In this document: positions 15,862-24,811 of the stretch, piece after piece
Layout: each line of letters begins with the position of its first letter
Numbering within the stretch: position 1 is the first letter of the stretch
Origin: Daejeonella sp. H1SJ63
GTDB lineage: Bacteria > Bacteroidota > Bacteroidia > Sphingobacteriales > Sphingobacteriaceae
Length of the DNA stretch: 64,000 nucleotides
Reading direction: 5' to 3'
Assembly (NCBI RefSeq): GCF_029360775.1
Contig: NZ_JARKMZ010000042.1
Coordinates: 1-64,000, forward strand
Program-made: the position numbers and the translations under genes
The notes under the pieces: model-generated
Told to the model about the DNA's origin: nothing
Seen by the model: the letters and a program-made list of their open reading frames with translations, nothing else
Database searches by the model: none

Positions 15862-17532
15862 TCAGCCCTTCTTTACTTCCCTGGCCCAGGCATCTTTTAA
15901 CGTAACTGTACGGTTGAATACCGGTTTTTCAGGACTTGAATCAACGTCGAGAGTAAAATAACCCTTACGGATAAACTGATAACCACGACCCTGTTCTGCA
16001 TTGATAAGATCAGGCTCAATGATAGCACTGCTGATTACAGATAAACTGTCAGGGTTAATGTATTCCTTAAAGTCGCCTTCCTCATTTGAGGGATCCTCAA
16101 CACGAAATAAACGATCGTATAAACGAATTTCGGCAGTTTTTGCACCCGCAGCACTAACCCAGTGTATGGTGCCTTTTACATTAATACCGCTCGTATCACT
16201 ACCACTTCTCGACTCAGGAATATAGGTACAGTAGATTTCAGAAATTTTTCCTGTTTCATCCTTAACAAATCTTTCGCATTGAATGATATAGGCATGTTTC
16301 AATCGAACCATAAGTCCGGGCCCCAGTCTGAAATATTTTTTGGCAGGCTCTTCCATAAAATCATCTCTCTCAATCCACAGCTCTGAACTGAAAGGAATAG
16401 TCCGTGAACCTTCACCCCCTTCAACTTCCGGATTATTTTCTCCCTCCATCAGTTCAATCTGTCCTTCAGGATAATTGCTGATAATAAGTTTCACCGGATC
16501 CATAACGACCATTCTTCTCCAGGCAGTTTTATTCAGATCCTCACGGATACAAAACTCAAGCAGACTCAGATCAATCAGGTTCTCACGTTTAGCAACGCCA
16601 ATCCGTTCAGCAAAATTTCGTATCGACAGAGGGGTATAACCGCGGCGTCTTAAACCACTGATTGTAGGCATGCGCGGATCATCCCAGCCTGTTACATACT
16701 TTTCATTTACAAGCTGAAGTAGTTTACGCTTGCTCATCACAGTATAGTTGATATTCAGACGGGCAAATTCGTATTGCCTCGAAGGGAATAAATTTAAATG
16801 TTCAATAAACCACTCATACAGGGGGCGATGAGGAACAAATTCAAGCGTACAGATAGAATGAGTTATTTCTTCAATTGCATCAGACTGACCATGTGCAAAA
16901 TCATACATAGGATAGATACACCATTTATCTCCGGTACGATGATGATGGGCATGCTTGATGCGATACATCAGGGGATCACGCAAATGCATATTGGGCGAAG
17001 CCAGATCTATTTTTGCACGCAAAACCTTAGCACCATCCGGATACTTTCCTGATTTCATCTCTTCAAAAAGAGCAATATTCTCTTCAATGCTGCGGCTGCG
17101 GTAAGGCGTAGGCCTTCCGGGTTCAGTTGGGCTACCCTTGGCGGCGGCAATTTCTTCAGCAGTACTGTCATCCACATAGGCAAGGCCCATCCTGATCAGA
17201 CTCATGGCGAAATCATACAGCTTATCAAAATAATCAGAAGAGTACAATTCCTTTTCCCACTCAAATCCAAGCCATTTAATATCCTCTCTGATACTGTCAA
17301 CGTATTCAACATCCTCTGTACTTGGATTGGTATCGTCAAACCTCAGATTAGTTTTACCATTATATTTTCTGGCAATACCAAAATTCAGGCAAATAGACTT
17401 TGCGTGACCAATATGCAGGTATCCATTAGGCTCAGGAGGGAATCGCGTAAGAATACGACCACCATGTTTACCATTACTCAGATCCTCTTCAATGATCTCT
17501 TCTAAAAAATTTAATGATCTTTCTTCACTCAT
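15862..17532 (-). CDS. glnS: Glutaminyl-tRNA synthetase
   Basis: 556 residues, the normal length for GlnRS. Class I signatures are present: PEPNGYLHIGHAKS near the N-terminus and VMSKRKL in the KMSKS position. The anticodon-binding beta-barrels follow (about 340-556). Conserved GlnRS blocks such as LRFDDTNP, DDPRMPT and LRRRGYTP distinguish it from GluRS. The enzyme charges tRNA-Gln directly, so the organism need not depend on the GatCAB route for glutamine. Single gene, convergent with the amidase, with its own promoter upstream. Very confident. Confidence 0.97.
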   Translation of the reverse strand: MSEERSLNFLEEIIEEDLSNGKHGGRILTRFPPEPNGYLHIGHAKSICLNFGIARKYNGKTNLRFDDTNPSTEDVEYVDSIREDIKWLGFEWEKELYSSDYFDKLYDFAMSLIRMGLAYVDDSTAEEIAAAKGSPTEPGRPTPYRSRSIEENIALFEEMKSGKYPDGAKVLRAKIDLASPNMHLRDPLMYRIKHAHHHRTGDKWCIYPMYDFAHGQSDAIEEITHSICTLEFVPHRPLYEWFIEHLNLFPSRQYEFARLNINYTVMSKRKLLQLVNEKYVTGWDDPRMPTISGLRRRGYTPLSIRNFAERIGVAKRENLIDLSLLEFCIREDLNKTAWRRMVVMDPVKLIISNYPEGQIELMEGENNPEVEGGEGSRTIPFSSELWIERDDFMEEPAKKYFRLGPGLMVRLKHAYIIQCERFVKDETGKISEIYCTYIPESRSGSDTSGINVKGTIHWVSAAGAKTAEIRLYDRLFRVEDPSNEEGDFKEYINPDSLSVISSAIIEPDLINAEQGRGYQFIRKGYFTLDVDSSPEKPVFNRTVTLKDAWAREVKKG

Positions 17533-17551
17533 ACTCTGATTTAAGAGGGGA

Positions 17552-17587
17552 CAAAAGTAGCAAAATTTAAGTTTAGCTTACAGCAAA
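17552..17587 (-). promoter_or_regulatory. Predicted glnS promoter
   Basis: On the minus strand TACTTTTG (17552-17559) is an exact TAnnTTTG -7 element, with TTTG at 17584-17587 as the -33 element (24-bp spacing, long). The glnS ATG lies 19 bp downstream of the -7 box, so the leader would be about a dozen bases. Confidence 0.5.
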
Positions 17588-17660
17588 TTAGGTTCTTATC
17601 TTTTGTCAGCCAGCAGAGAATTAATAAAAGTTATCAATACAATTTTCTTCTTACTTTTAC

Positions 17661-18092
17661 ATGAAATCAATTATGACAAGGTCTTTAAATCGCCCTATTC
17701 GTGTACTTGTTGCCAAGGTTGGCCTGGATGGGCACGATCGCGGCGCAAAGATCATAGCCAGCACCCTGAGGGATGCCGGCATGGAAGTAATTTATACCGG
17801 ATTAAGGCAAACGCCCGAAATGGTAGTTAATGCAGCACTTCAGGAAGATGTGGATGCAATTGGAATATCTATCCTTTCAGGTGCACATATGACTGTTTTT
17901 CCAAAAATCATCCACCTGATGAAAGAAAAAGGCATGAACGATGTTTTACTTACGGGTGGTGGTATTATACCTGACGAGGATATGAAATTACTGAATGAAA
18001 TGGGTGTTGGTAAACTTTTCCAGCCGGGAACAAATACCCACGAAATTGTAGATTACATCACTGGTCAGGTTGCTGATAAGAGGGTATTCTGA
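17661..18092 (+). CDS. Stand-alone cobalamin-binding domain protein (small subunit of a B12-dependent acyl-CoA mutase)
   Basis: 143 residues, equal to the C-terminal B12-binding domain of methylmalonyl-CoA mutase. The histidine that ligates cobalt is in [10 protein letters not shown], followed by the SILSGAH loop and LLTGGG, the classic DxHxxG/SxL/GG set. Such separate small subunits pair with a large catalytic subunit in isobutyryl-CoA or 2-hydroxyisobutyryl-CoA mutases, and in some split methylmalonyl-CoA mutases. No large subunit is in this window. It sits 51 bp before a crotonase. Start at ATG 17661 (MKSIMT); a second ATG four codons on is possible. Confidence 0.88.
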   Translation: MKSIMTRSLNRPIRVLVAKVGLDGHDRGAKIIASTLRDAGMEVIYTGLRQTPEMVVNAALQEDVDAIGISILSGAHMTVFPKIIHLMKEKGMNDVLLTGGGIIPDEDMKLLNEMGVGKLFQPGTNTHEIVDYITGQVADKRVF

Positions 18093-18143
18093 GCATTTAA
18101 AAAAGAATTTTTCGGGGGCTCAGAACATTTTAATCTAAACATT

Positions 18144-18926
18144 ATGGACTATATCAATTTGCTCGTAGAAAAGCGCGACCGAATTTTATTCATCACAATA
18201 AACCGCGAAAGCAAGTTAAATGCACTCAACAAGGCCACGCTTGCTGAAATTCACGACGTCATTACCGAATCCTTTCACGATGAAGAAGTAGCCGGAATTA
18301 TTATTACCGGAGCAGGACAAAAGGCCTTTGTTGCCGGTGCTGATATCTCAGAATTTGCAGATTTCAATGCAGATGAAGGCCGGGAACTGGCCCGCGAAGG
18401 ACAAAGTAAGGTATTTGATGTTATTGAAAACAGTGAAAAGCCGGTGATAGCAGCCATCAATGGCTTTGCTCTTGGCGGAGGACTTGAACTGGCTATGGCA
18501 TGCCATATTCGGCTGGCTGTTTCAACTGCCAAAATGGGCTTACCCGAAGTAAGTCTGGGACTGATTCCGGGATACGGAGGAACACAGCGTCTTTCATATT
18601 TGGTTGGCAAAGGCAAAGCCATGGAGATGATTCTTACTGCCGATATGGTAAATGCCGAAGAAGCTTTCAGAACCGGACTGGTCAATCATGTTGTTGAGCC
18701 TGACCTGCTAATGCATAAAGCAGAAGAAATCATGAAAAAAATCATGACACGTTCACCATTCGCAGTGGGATGTGCTATTAGAGCGGTAAATGCAGCATTC
18801 ACAGAGGGTCAGAACGGATATGAAACGGAAATTACCGAATTCTCAAATTGCTTTGATTCAGATGATTTCAGAGAAGGAGTTGCAGCATTCCTTCAAAAGC
18901 GAAAAGCTGAATTTACTGGCAAGTAA
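18144..18926 (+). CDS. Enoyl-CoA hydratase/isomerase family protein (crotonase)
   Basis: 260 residues, the family's usual length. The oxyanion-hole segments AGADISEF and GFALGGGLELAMAC and the second acid region PEVSLGLIPGYGGTQRL are conserved, so both catalytic glutamates appear present. It hydrates 2-enoyl-CoA thioesters in beta-oxidation or branched-chain degradation. CHIRLA replaces the more common CDIRIA. It lies just downstream of the B12-binding protein on the same strand, which suggests shared acyl-CoA metabolism. Substrate chain length cannot be read from the sequence. Confidence 0.92.
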   Translation: MDYINLLVEKRDRILFITINRESKLNALNKATLAEIHDVITESFHDEEVAGIIITGAGQKAFVAGADISEFADFNADEGRELAREGQSKVFDVIENSEKPVIAAINGFALGGGLELAMACHIRLAVSTAKMGLPEVSLGLIPGYGGTQRLSYLVGKGKAMEMILTADMVNAEEAFRTGLVNHVVEPDLLMHKAEEIMKKIMTRSPFAVGCAIRAVNAAFTEGQNGYETEITEFSNCFDSDDFREGVAAFLQKRKAEFTGK

Positions 18927-19036
18927 AACTAAACGGCCATCGATAAAAGTGTAGAAAAAATTTCCCGCTTTTTATTAAAATCCGTAAATTGCTCTGAATT
19001 ATCCAACAGGCACCCGCTTTTTTCTGAAACTAACTA

Positions 19037-20437
19037 ATGAATAAAATATTAATAATTGACGATGAGATTAATATAGGTTTACTTCTGTCCAGATTTCTTA
19101 CAAAAAATGGGTTTGAAGTACGTACCTGTACCAGTGGGATGAATGCCCTTGATATAATGAGCAAAGAACCTTTCAATCTGGTACTTTGTGATTTCCGTCT
19201 GGAAGATACAGATGGAAGAGAAATGCTCCGTAAAATAAAAATTTCATACCCTGAAACCGGAGTAATTATCATTACAGGTTATTCAGATATCAAACTCGCA
19301 GTAGAACTAATCAAAATGGGAGCCTTTGACTATATCACGAAGCCCCTTTATCCTGATGAGATACTGAATACAATTAATAAAGCCATTGAGGCTCAAAAAA
19401 TTATCAATCAGGCAGGCAGCAGTCTTGCTGAAAATGAGAATAAAAACCGCGATACCAATATCATCCCTGAGGAGTTTGTTGTTGGAAAAAGTGCCGCCTC
19501 GCTTGAGCTGATTAAACAGATTAAACTGGTTGCACCAACCAATTACAGTGTTATTCTTAATGGTGAAAGCGGAACAGGCAAAGAATCCGTTGCCAAAAGC
19601 ATACATTATAACAGTCCGAGGAAAGATAAACCATTCATCGCCATGGACTGCGGTTCCCTAACCAAAGATCTTGCCGGCAGTGAGTTTTTCGGTCATGAAA
19701 AGGGCTCATTTACGGGTGCTCTTTACACAAAGATCGGACATTTTGAAATGGCAAATGGCGGTACTCTCTTCCTCGATGAAGTAGGAAACCTTTCTTATGA
19801 AATTCAGGCAGCACTACTCAGAACTGTTCAGGAACGTAAAGTAAAACGAATCGGAAGTACCAAAGAGATTGATCTGGATGTCCGTATTCTGGTTGCAACA
19901 AACGAAAATCTTACTGAGTCTATTCAGAAAGGCCGGTTCAGAGAAGATCTTTTCCACCGTTTTAATGAATTTAATATTACTGTACCACCTGTGCGTGAAC
20001 GTGGAAAAGATATCATGATTTTTGCAGAACATTTTCTGAAAGAGGCAAATGCAGAACTGAACAGAAATGTTTCTGAATTTGCTGCCGATGTTGTTGAATG
20101 CCTTATGACCTATAACTGGCCCGGAAATGTCAGGGAATTAAAAAATGTAATCAGGCGTGCCACACTTTTAAGTGAAGGAAATGAAATACAATTGAAAGCA
20201 TTACCTCTTGAAATTTCAACTTTTGCAAAAGCTTCAGCTATTGAGAATGCTTTGGGTACAACTATTCCCGTGAATTCAAATAAACATGATCTTAAAAGCG
20301 CGGCATTGGAAGCTGAATATGAAACCATTTTGAATGTACTCAGAGAGGTTAATTTCAATAAAAGTAAAGCAGCAAAGATTTTAAATATTGACCGAAAAAC
20401 ATTGTATAATAAAATGAAAGCGATCAATCTGGAATAA
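19037..20437 (+). CDS. NtrC-family sigma-54-dependent response regulator
   Basis: 466 residues in three domains. The receiver (1-120) has D8-D9, phospho-acceptor D52 in LVLCDFRL and lysine in ITKPLYP. The AAA+ domain (about 155-390) has Walker A GESGTGKE, the sigma-54 contact loop GSFTGA (a common variant of GAFTGA) and Walker B GGTLFLDEVG. A Fis-type helix-turn-helix ends the protein (about 420-466; NKSKAAKILNIDRKTLYNKM). It activates sigma-54 promoters after phosphorylation. No kinase gene is adjacent, so its partner is elsewhere. I did not find a convincing -24/-12 promoter in the window. Confidence 0.95.
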   Translation: MNKILIIDDEINIGLLLSRFLTKNGFEVRTCTSGMNALDIMSKEPFNLVLCDFRLEDTDGREMLRKIKISYPETGVIIITGYSDIKLAVELIKMGAFDYITKPLYPDEILNTINKAIEAQKIINQAGSSLAENENKNRDTNIIPEEFVVGKSAASLELIKQIKLVAPTNYSVILNGESGTGKESVAKSIHYNSPRKDKPFIAMDCGSLTKDLAGSEFFGHEKGSFTGALYTKIGHFEMANGGTLFLDEVGNLSYEIQAALLRTVQERKVKRIGSTKEIDLDVRILVATNENLTESIQKGRFREDLFHRFNEFNITVPPVRERGKDIMIFAEHFLKEANAELNRNVSEFAADVVECLMTYNWPGNVRELKNVIRRATLLSEGNEIQLKALPLEISTFAKASAIENALGTTIPVNSNKHDLKSAALEAEYETILNVLREVNFNKSKAAKILNIDRKTLYNKMKAINLE

Positions 20438-20658
20438 CAGGGCCTTCTTGAAAAAAATATATGTATGATCCTTTAATGCCCGAGGAAATATCAGAAAATA
20501 AAAGATTGAAAATATTTATTCAGCCAATATTACAATTTAATACAGGGCTAATATTAGAGTGCTAAAATTGTATCTTAATATGTAAAACTGTATTCTGAAT
20601 AATAAAATCAGTATATTTAAGAAACTCCAATTAACCGATATTCTAAATAATTTGAACC
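20438..20658. other. AT-rich intergenic region
   Basis: 221 bp between the NtrC-type regulator and the YtxH gene. It presumably carries the promoter of the YtxH-holin operon, but I see no exact TAnnTTTG element, no sigma-54 -24/-12 site and no RNA gene. Confidence 0.35.
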
Positions 20659-20976
20659 ATGAGCGACAACTCCAAAATTCTAGCAGCATTACTGGCAGGA
20701 CTGGCTGCAGGTGTAGCAATAGGAATATTATTTGCTCCTGATAAAGGATCTGAAACCCGTGACAAATTGAATGATTCACTCAAAAACCTTGGTGATAGTA
20801 TCAAAGACCGGGCGGCTGATGAAATCGGCAATTTGACAGAATTTAAAGAAAAAGTTGTAGAAGGTATAAAGTCAAAACTAAAGTCTGCTGAAGAAGAGTA
20901 TACAAGTGCCGGCGATGCCCTAAGTCATGCAGCTCAAAAGGCAGAGAAAACAATAAAAAAGGCTACCCATTCTTAA
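20659..20976 (+). CDS. YtxH domain-containing small membrane protein
   Basis: 105 residues. One N-terminal transmembrane helix (ILAALLAGLAAGVAIGILFAP, about 6-26) is directly followed by APDKGSETR, the YtxH hallmark, then a long lysine- and alanine-rich amphipathic helix (40-105). YtxH proteins are often linked to general or envelope stress. It is the first of three tightly packed genes (12-bp gap to the next) that look like an envelope operon. The exact function is unknown. Confidence 0.88.
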   Translation: MSDNSKILAALLAGLAAGVAIGILFAPDKGSETRDKLNDSLKNLGDSIKDRAADEIGNLTEFKEKVVEGIKSKLKSAEEEYTSAGDALSHAAQKAEKTIKKATHS

Positions 20977-20988
20977 ATTTTATTTTTT

Positions 20989-21336
20989 ATGGCAGAGCAG
21001 GATTTAGATCCGGAACAACTTGTTGAAAAGGTAAAAGAATATGTGCATGTTCGCAAGGAATTGACCATACTCAATGCTGTAGACAAGGGATCGCAATTAA
21101 TGGCAGGATTGATTACCGATGGACTGGTACTCATTCTTGCGGTTCTCGCATTTTTATTTGCCAGCCTTGCTCTGGGCTTTTATCTGTCTGAGATTCTCGG
21201 GAATTCCTATGCCGGATTTCTTATCGTTGCGGGAATTTATTTATTAGCCGCTTTGATTCTGAATTCCATCAAAGAGAAATTCATTGAGAAGAGGATCATT
21301 AATGTTATAATCGAAAAATTTTTCAGGGATAGATGA
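20989..21336 (+). CDS. Phage holin-X-like small membrane protein
   Basis: 115 residues with a charged N-terminal helix (VEKVKEYVHVRKE) and two transmembrane helices (about 45-70 and 77-97), then a basic tail. This is the layout of the holin-X/YqjE-type superfamily. Despite the name there is no phage context. In Bacteroidota and Proteobacteria such proteins sit beside YtxH or YqjD-type proteins as envelope components. The stop overlaps the start of the next gene (ATGA), so translation is coupled. Role unknown. Confidence 0.78.
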   Translation: MAEQDLDPEQLVEKVKEYVHVRKELTILNAVDKGSQLMAGLITDGLVLILAVLAFLFASLALGFYLSEILGNSYAGFLIVAGIYLLAALILNSIKEKFIEKRIINVIIEKFFRDR

Positions 21337-21800
21337 TGAAAGCAAAAATCCGGAATATTGATGAGCTGAGAGCTGAAATTCTTCGACTGAGAGAACAGCG
21401 TGTTGAAATGGAAGCGGATATGCAGGTTGAGGTGAACAAGATTGTATCAAAATTCAAAATGCCTCTCATGCTTATTGGCAAATTGAGCGACTGGGCGGGT
21501 GCATTTGCAGGTGTGAAAATGAACAAGGATGGTACTTCTGAAGGCGGCGACTGGATTTCGGGCATTTTCAGAGTAGGTTTACCGTTTCTGATGAATAGGT
21601 TCGTATTCCCTAAATCAGGATATTTAACTAAGACCATACTTGGATTTCTAACTGACAAAGCTGCCAATACAGTCAACAAAGATCTGTTAAGCGGTATAAT
21701 AGATAAAATATCAGAGGTTATTAAACTCCCTAAAAGCAGGAAAAAAAATGGTCCGGAGCTGGCCGATTACGGTATCCCGCCCGACAGCGAAACCTATTAA
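21333..21800 (+). CDS. Hypothetical protein, coiled-coil N-terminus, third gene of the YtxH operon
   Basis: 155 residues, not recognised. Residues 1-45 form an acidic-basic coiled coil (RNIDELRAEILRLREQR), followed by moderately hydrophobic stretches (about 95-120; GLPFLMNRFVFPKSGY) and a polar C-terminus. It overlaps the holin-like gene by 4 bp and ends just before a hairpin terminator. Its position suggests it works with the YtxH and holin-X-like proteins at the inner membrane. No catalytic motif seen. Confidence 0.75.
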   Translation: MMKAKIRNIDELRAEILRLREQRVEMEADMQVEVNKIVSKFKMPLMLIGKLSDWAGAFAGVKMNKDGTSEGGDWISGIFRVGLPFLMNRFVFPKSGYLTKTILGFLTDKAANTVNKDLLSGIIDKISEVIKLPKSRKKNGPELADYGIPPDSETY

Positions 21801-21812
21801 AAAAAAGCACTT

Positions 21813-21833
21813 AAGAAACTCCGGAGTTTTCTT
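21813..21833. terminator. Bidirectional hairpin terminator
   Basis: The self-complementary AAACTCC/GGAGTTT arms, extended by AAG/CTT, lie between the convergent YtxH operon and GDP-fucose synthase gene. Flanking A- and T-rich stretches suit termination on both strands. Confidence 0.5.
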
Positions 21834-21834
21834 C

Positions 21835-22761
21835 TTAATAATTCTTTACAAAATCACTGTAAACGATCCTGATTCCTTCTTCAAGTTCAATCTTGTGCCT
21901 CCAGCCTCTTGCATGAAGTTTGGAAACATCCATCAGCTTACGGGGCGTACCATCCGGTCTGCTGGTATCAAAAACAAGTTCGCCCTCATATCCTGATACC
22001 TCCTTAATCAGCAAAGCAAGATTCTTAATAGAGATATCTTTCCCTGTACCAATATTGATAAATTCAGCTTCATCATAATTTTGCATCAGATAAAAACAGG
22101 CATCAGCAAGGTCATCAGAAAACAAAAATTCGCGGAGCGGATTTCCGGTTCCCAAAACAACAACCTCCGCTGAAGAGTTTAGTTTTGCCTCATAAAACTT
22201 CCGGATCAGAGCTGGCAAAACATGTGAATTCTGTGGATGGTAATTATCATTAAAACCATAAAGATTGGTAGGCATTGCTGATATAAAATTACAGCCATAT
22301 TGCGTCCTGTAAGCCTCACACATTTTAATACCGGCAATCTTGGCAATAGCATATGGCTCATTGGTAGGTTCAAGCAAACCTGTAAGCAGATATTCCTCCT
22401 TAAGCGGCTGCGGAGCAAACTTAGGATAGATACAACTTGAGCCCAGAAACATCAGTTTTTTTACATTATTCAGATAAGACTGATGGATTACATTATTCTG
22501 AATAGCAAGGTTCTCATACAAAAAATCAGCTTTGTACGTGCTGTTAGCCAGGATACCACCCACTTTTGCGGCAGCAAGAAAAACATAATCAGGCTTTTCA
22601 GCAGCAAAAAAATCAGCAACTGCCTGCTGATTCCTTAAGTCGAGCTCTGACGAGGTTCTTAACAAAAGATTATGATAACCTTCCTTTTCGAGTTTGCGGT
22701 GAATAGCAGAGCCAACCATTCCTCGGTGACCGGCAATATATATTTTAGCAGCTTTTTCCAA
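21835..22761 (-). CDS. fcl: GDP-L-fucose synthase
   Basis: 308 residues, an extended SDR (NAD-dependent epimerase) fold. The nucleotide-binding [10 protein letters not shown] is at the N-terminus, the catalytic YAIAKIAG (YxxxK) at about 137, and SSCIYPK in the serine position. The GDP-fucose synthase signatures ([34 protein letters not shown]) are present. It converts GDP-4-keto-6-deoxymannose to GDP-L-fucose for surface glycans. The usual partner gmd is not in the window, so the gene is uncoupled from its pathway here. A TATCTTTG -7 element lies upstream at 22780-22787. Very confident. Confidence 0.96.
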   Translation of the reverse strand: MEKAAKIYIAGHRGMVGSAIHRKLEKEGYHNLLLRTSSELDLRNQQAVADFFAAEKPDYVFLAAAKVGGILANSTYKADFLYENLAIQNNVIHQSYLNNVKKLMFLGSSCIYPKFAPQPLKEEYLLTGLLEPTNEPYAIAKIAGIKMCEAYRTQYGCNFISAMPTNLYGFNDNYHPQNSHVLPALIRKFYEAKLNSSAEVVVLGTGNPLREFLFSDDLADACFYLMQNYDEAEFINIGTGKDISIKNLALLIKEVSGYEGELVFDTSRPDGTPRKLMDVSKLHARGWRHKIELEEGIRIVYSDFVKNY

Positions 22762-22779
22762 TATTATAGACTATGAAAG

Positions 22780-22787
22780 CAAAGATA
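22780..22787 (-). promoter_or_regulatory. Predicted -7 element of fcl
   Basis: Minus-strand TATCTTTG exactly matches TAnnTTTG, 18 bp before the fcl ATG. No clear -33 TTTG is seen at the usual distance. Confidence 0.4.
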
Positions 22788-22817
22788 AAACTATTTTTAC
22801 AGGCTTTATTATAAGAA

Positions 22818-23468
22818 ATGGGTAAGGATAAACTACGGCGGTTTGCTGAGATCGCAACTTTCGATAATGTTATTGAGCTGGAGAACGGAAAGCCGCTGAA
22901 AGGTAACTGGGCAAAGCAGCAATTCAAAAATAATATGCCGCTGATTCTGGAACTGGGATGCGGAAAAGGCGAGTATACTGTCAATCTTGCAAAGCTATAC
23001 CCTGATAAGAATTTTATAGGGATAGACTATAAAGGAAACCGCATCTGGAGAGGCGCTAAAACTGCTATTGAGGAAAATATTCCGAATGTTGCCTTTCTTA
23101 GGATTCAGATCGAAAACCTGCTCGACTACTTTTCAGAAGATGAGGTGGATGAAATCTGGATTACCTTTCCTGATCCGCAGCCCCAAATCAGCCGTGAAAA
23201 AAAACGTCTGACTTCACCACGCTTTCTGGAAAAATATAAAAGTATCCTCAAAAATGGCGGTCCGGTACACCTTAAAACAGACAGCGACCTCCTGTATGCT
23301 TACACGAGTGAAAAAATTAAAGAGCTCGGACTCATCGCCCATATACAAACTGATGATCTGTATGCTTCGGCCCTGCCTGATGAAGTGCTTTCAATAAAAA
23401 CATATTACGAGAAGAAGTATCTTGCCCACAACAAAAATATTAACTATCTGAAGTTCAGCTTTGAATAA
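22818..23468 (+). CDS. trmB: tRNA (guanine-N7-)-methyltransferase
   Basis: 216 residues with a SAM-binding Rossmann fold: LELGCGKGEYT (about 41-51), FIGIDYKGNRIWRG, and the TrmB signature ITFPDPQPQ (about 115; usually PDPWPK). Further blocks are RLTSPRFLEKY and LKTDSDLLY. It methylates G46 in the variable loop of tRNAs. The PDPQPQ variant is usual in Bacteroidota TrmB. It directly abuts the alkyltransferase-like gene (next ATG starts right after TAA), so the pair is probably one transcript. Very confident. Confidence 0.94.
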   Translation: MGKDKLRRFAEIATFDNVIELENGKPLKGNWAKQQFKNNMPLILELGCGKGEYTVNLAKLYPDKNFIGIDYKGNRIWRGAKTAIEENIPNVAFLRIQIENLLDYFSEDEVDEIWITFPDPQPQISREKKRLTSPRFLEKYKSILKNGGPVHLKTDSDLLYAYTSEKIKELGLIAHIQTDDLYASALPDEVLSIKTYYEKKYLAHNKNINYLKFSFE

Positions 23469-23804
23469 ATGGAAGATATCAGCTTTTATGATCAGGTTTA
23501 CCAGGTTGTACGATTAATTCCAAAAGGAAGAGTGAGCTCCTATGGAGCCATCGCGTCTTATCTGGGAACAAAAGGTTCTGCAAGAATGGTAGGCTACGCC
23601 ATGAATGCAGCACATACAGCTTCTCCTCCGGTTCCGGCTCAAAGAGTAGTAAACAGAAACGGTATGCTTACCGGGAAATTCCACTTTGGCAGCCCCAACC
23701 TGATGCAGCAATTGCTTGAAAACGAAGGGGTGAAAATTGAAGATGACAAAGTAGCCGACTTTAAAAACTTATTCTGGGACCCGGCTATAGAGCTTGAACT
23801 TTAA
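23469..23804 (+). CDS. Alkyltransferase-like protein (ATL, MGMT family without catalytic cysteine)
   Basis: 111 residues, the size of the MGMT DNA-binding domain alone. It keeps the helix-turn-helix (IPKGRVSSYGAIASYLG) and the active-site loop with PAQRVVNRNG. The alkyl-accepting cysteine of PCHR is replaced, giving PAQR. Such ATL proteins bind O6-alkylguanine without repairing it and hand it to nucleotide-excision repair. It starts immediately after the trmB stop codon. Tag and PolA follow within 1.1 kb, so this may be an alkylation-repair neighbourhood. Confident. Confidence 0.9.
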   Translation: MEDISFYDQVYQVVRLIPKGRVSSYGAIASYLGTKGSARMVGYAMNAAHTASPPVPAQRVVNRNGMLTGKFHFGSPNLMQQLLENEGVKIEDDKVADFKNLFWDPAIELEL

Positions 23805-23845
23805 ACTGAAAATTCACAGAACCAATTAAAACCAAATTTGAAGAT

Positions 23846-24190
23846 ATGGGAAAGATGATTGAAGAATTCAACAGCTATCGCAGTAAAATGAATGAGCGCA
23901 TCATGGAATCTGCTAATACCAATATCAAACGTTTCTTTGCTCTGGATACCACCACTTATGCCGATGGCGCTCTGGATGTTAAAACTAAAGAAATGCTGGG
24001 ACTGGTGGCATCTATGGTTTTACGATGCGACGATTGCATTAAATACCACCTGGGCAAATGCCATGAAGAAGGAGTAAGCAGCGAAGAAATGAATGAAATC
24101 TTTATGATTGCAAACCTTGTTGGGGGCTCGATCGTTATTCCTCATTATCGCAGGGCTGTTGAATACTGGGACGAACTGAACGCTCAATAA
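23846..24190 (+). CDS. Carboxymuconolactone decarboxylase/AhpD-like protein
   Basis: 114 residues, all helical. The redox motif LRCDDCIKYH (CxxC followed by histidine) matches the AhpD-like active site, so a peroxidase or thiol-disulfide role is more likely than lactone decarboxylation. It lies 41 bp after the ATL gene and 40 bp before tag on the same strand. Substrate unknown. Confidence 0.85.
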   Translation: MGKMIEEFNSYRSKMNERIMESANTNIKRFFALDTTTYADGALDVKTKEMLGLVASMVLRCDDCIKYHLGKCHEEGVSSEEMNEIFMIANLVGGSIVIPHYRRAVEYWDELNAQ

Positions 24191-24230
24191 TCCGAAAGAA
24201 TTTATTAGATTTCATTACTTAAACCATAAA

Positions 24231-24800
24231 ATGGAGCAGGAATCAAAGATTATCAGATGCGGATGGTGCGGAAACGACCCTCTTTACATCAATTATCATG
24301 ATCAGGAATGGGGGAAGCCGGTTTATGATGACCCAACTCTTTTTGAATTTTTGATACTGGAAAGCGCACAGGCTGGTTTAAGCTGGATCACCATTCTTAG
24401 AAAACGTGAAAATTACAGAAAAGCTTTTGCAGAATTTGATGCTGTAAAGGTAGCTGCCTTTACTGAAGAAGATGTCGAACGCTTATTACAGGATAAAGGA
24501 ATTATTAGAAACCGCCTTAAAATAACTTCTGCCATACAAAATGCACAATTATTCCTGGATATTCAAAAGGAATTTGGTTCATTCTCTGATTACATTTGGG
24601 GATACCTTCCGGGTAAAATCCCAATCACTAACCACTGGAAAAGCTTAAAGGAACTTCCTGCCAGAACAGAGCTTTCTGACCGGATCAGTGCCGATATGAA
24701 AAAAAGGGGCTTTAAATTTTTCGGAACCACTATCTGTTATGCCCATATGCAGGCCACAGGAATGATAAATGACCATATTGAAGGATGCATAGCCCGATAA
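24231..24800 (+). CDS. tag: DNA-3-methyladenine glycosylase I
   Basis: 189 residues, full length for Tag. Zinc ligands and the substrate pocket are recognisable: RCGWCGNDPLYINYHDQEWG (4 to 18 residues from the start of the conserved block), LESAQAGLSW with the catalytic-region glutamate, and the C-terminal H and C ligands in CYAHMQATG and DHIEGC. It excises 3-methyladenine from alkylated DNA. It is followed 11 bp later by polA, so the two are likely co-transcribed, joining base excision to repair synthesis. Very confident. Confidence 0.95.
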   Translation: MEQESKIIRCGWCGNDPLYINYHDQEWGKPVYDDPTLFEFLILESAQAGLSWITILRKRENYRKAFAEFDAVKVAAFTEEDVERLLQDKGIIRNRLKITSAIQNAQLFLDIQKEFGSFSDYIWGYLPGKIPITNHWKSLKELPARTELSDRISADMKKRGFKFFGTTICYAHMQATGMINDHIEGCIAR

Positions 24801-24811
24801 ATTATACATAA

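Noticed and set aside
17603-17830. Plus-strand frame ending in the B12-binding gene
   Set aside because: Out of frame with the conserved DGHDRG motif; only the frame from 17661 encodes the B12 fold.
18927-19036. Sigma-54 promoter upstream of the NtrC-type regulator
   Set aside because: GGCAC and GC elements occur, but the spacing is about 5 bp, not the 10 required.
20989-21336. Phage lysis cassette (holin)
   Set aside because: The protein is of the holin-X/YqjE type, but there is no endolysin or any phage gene nearby.
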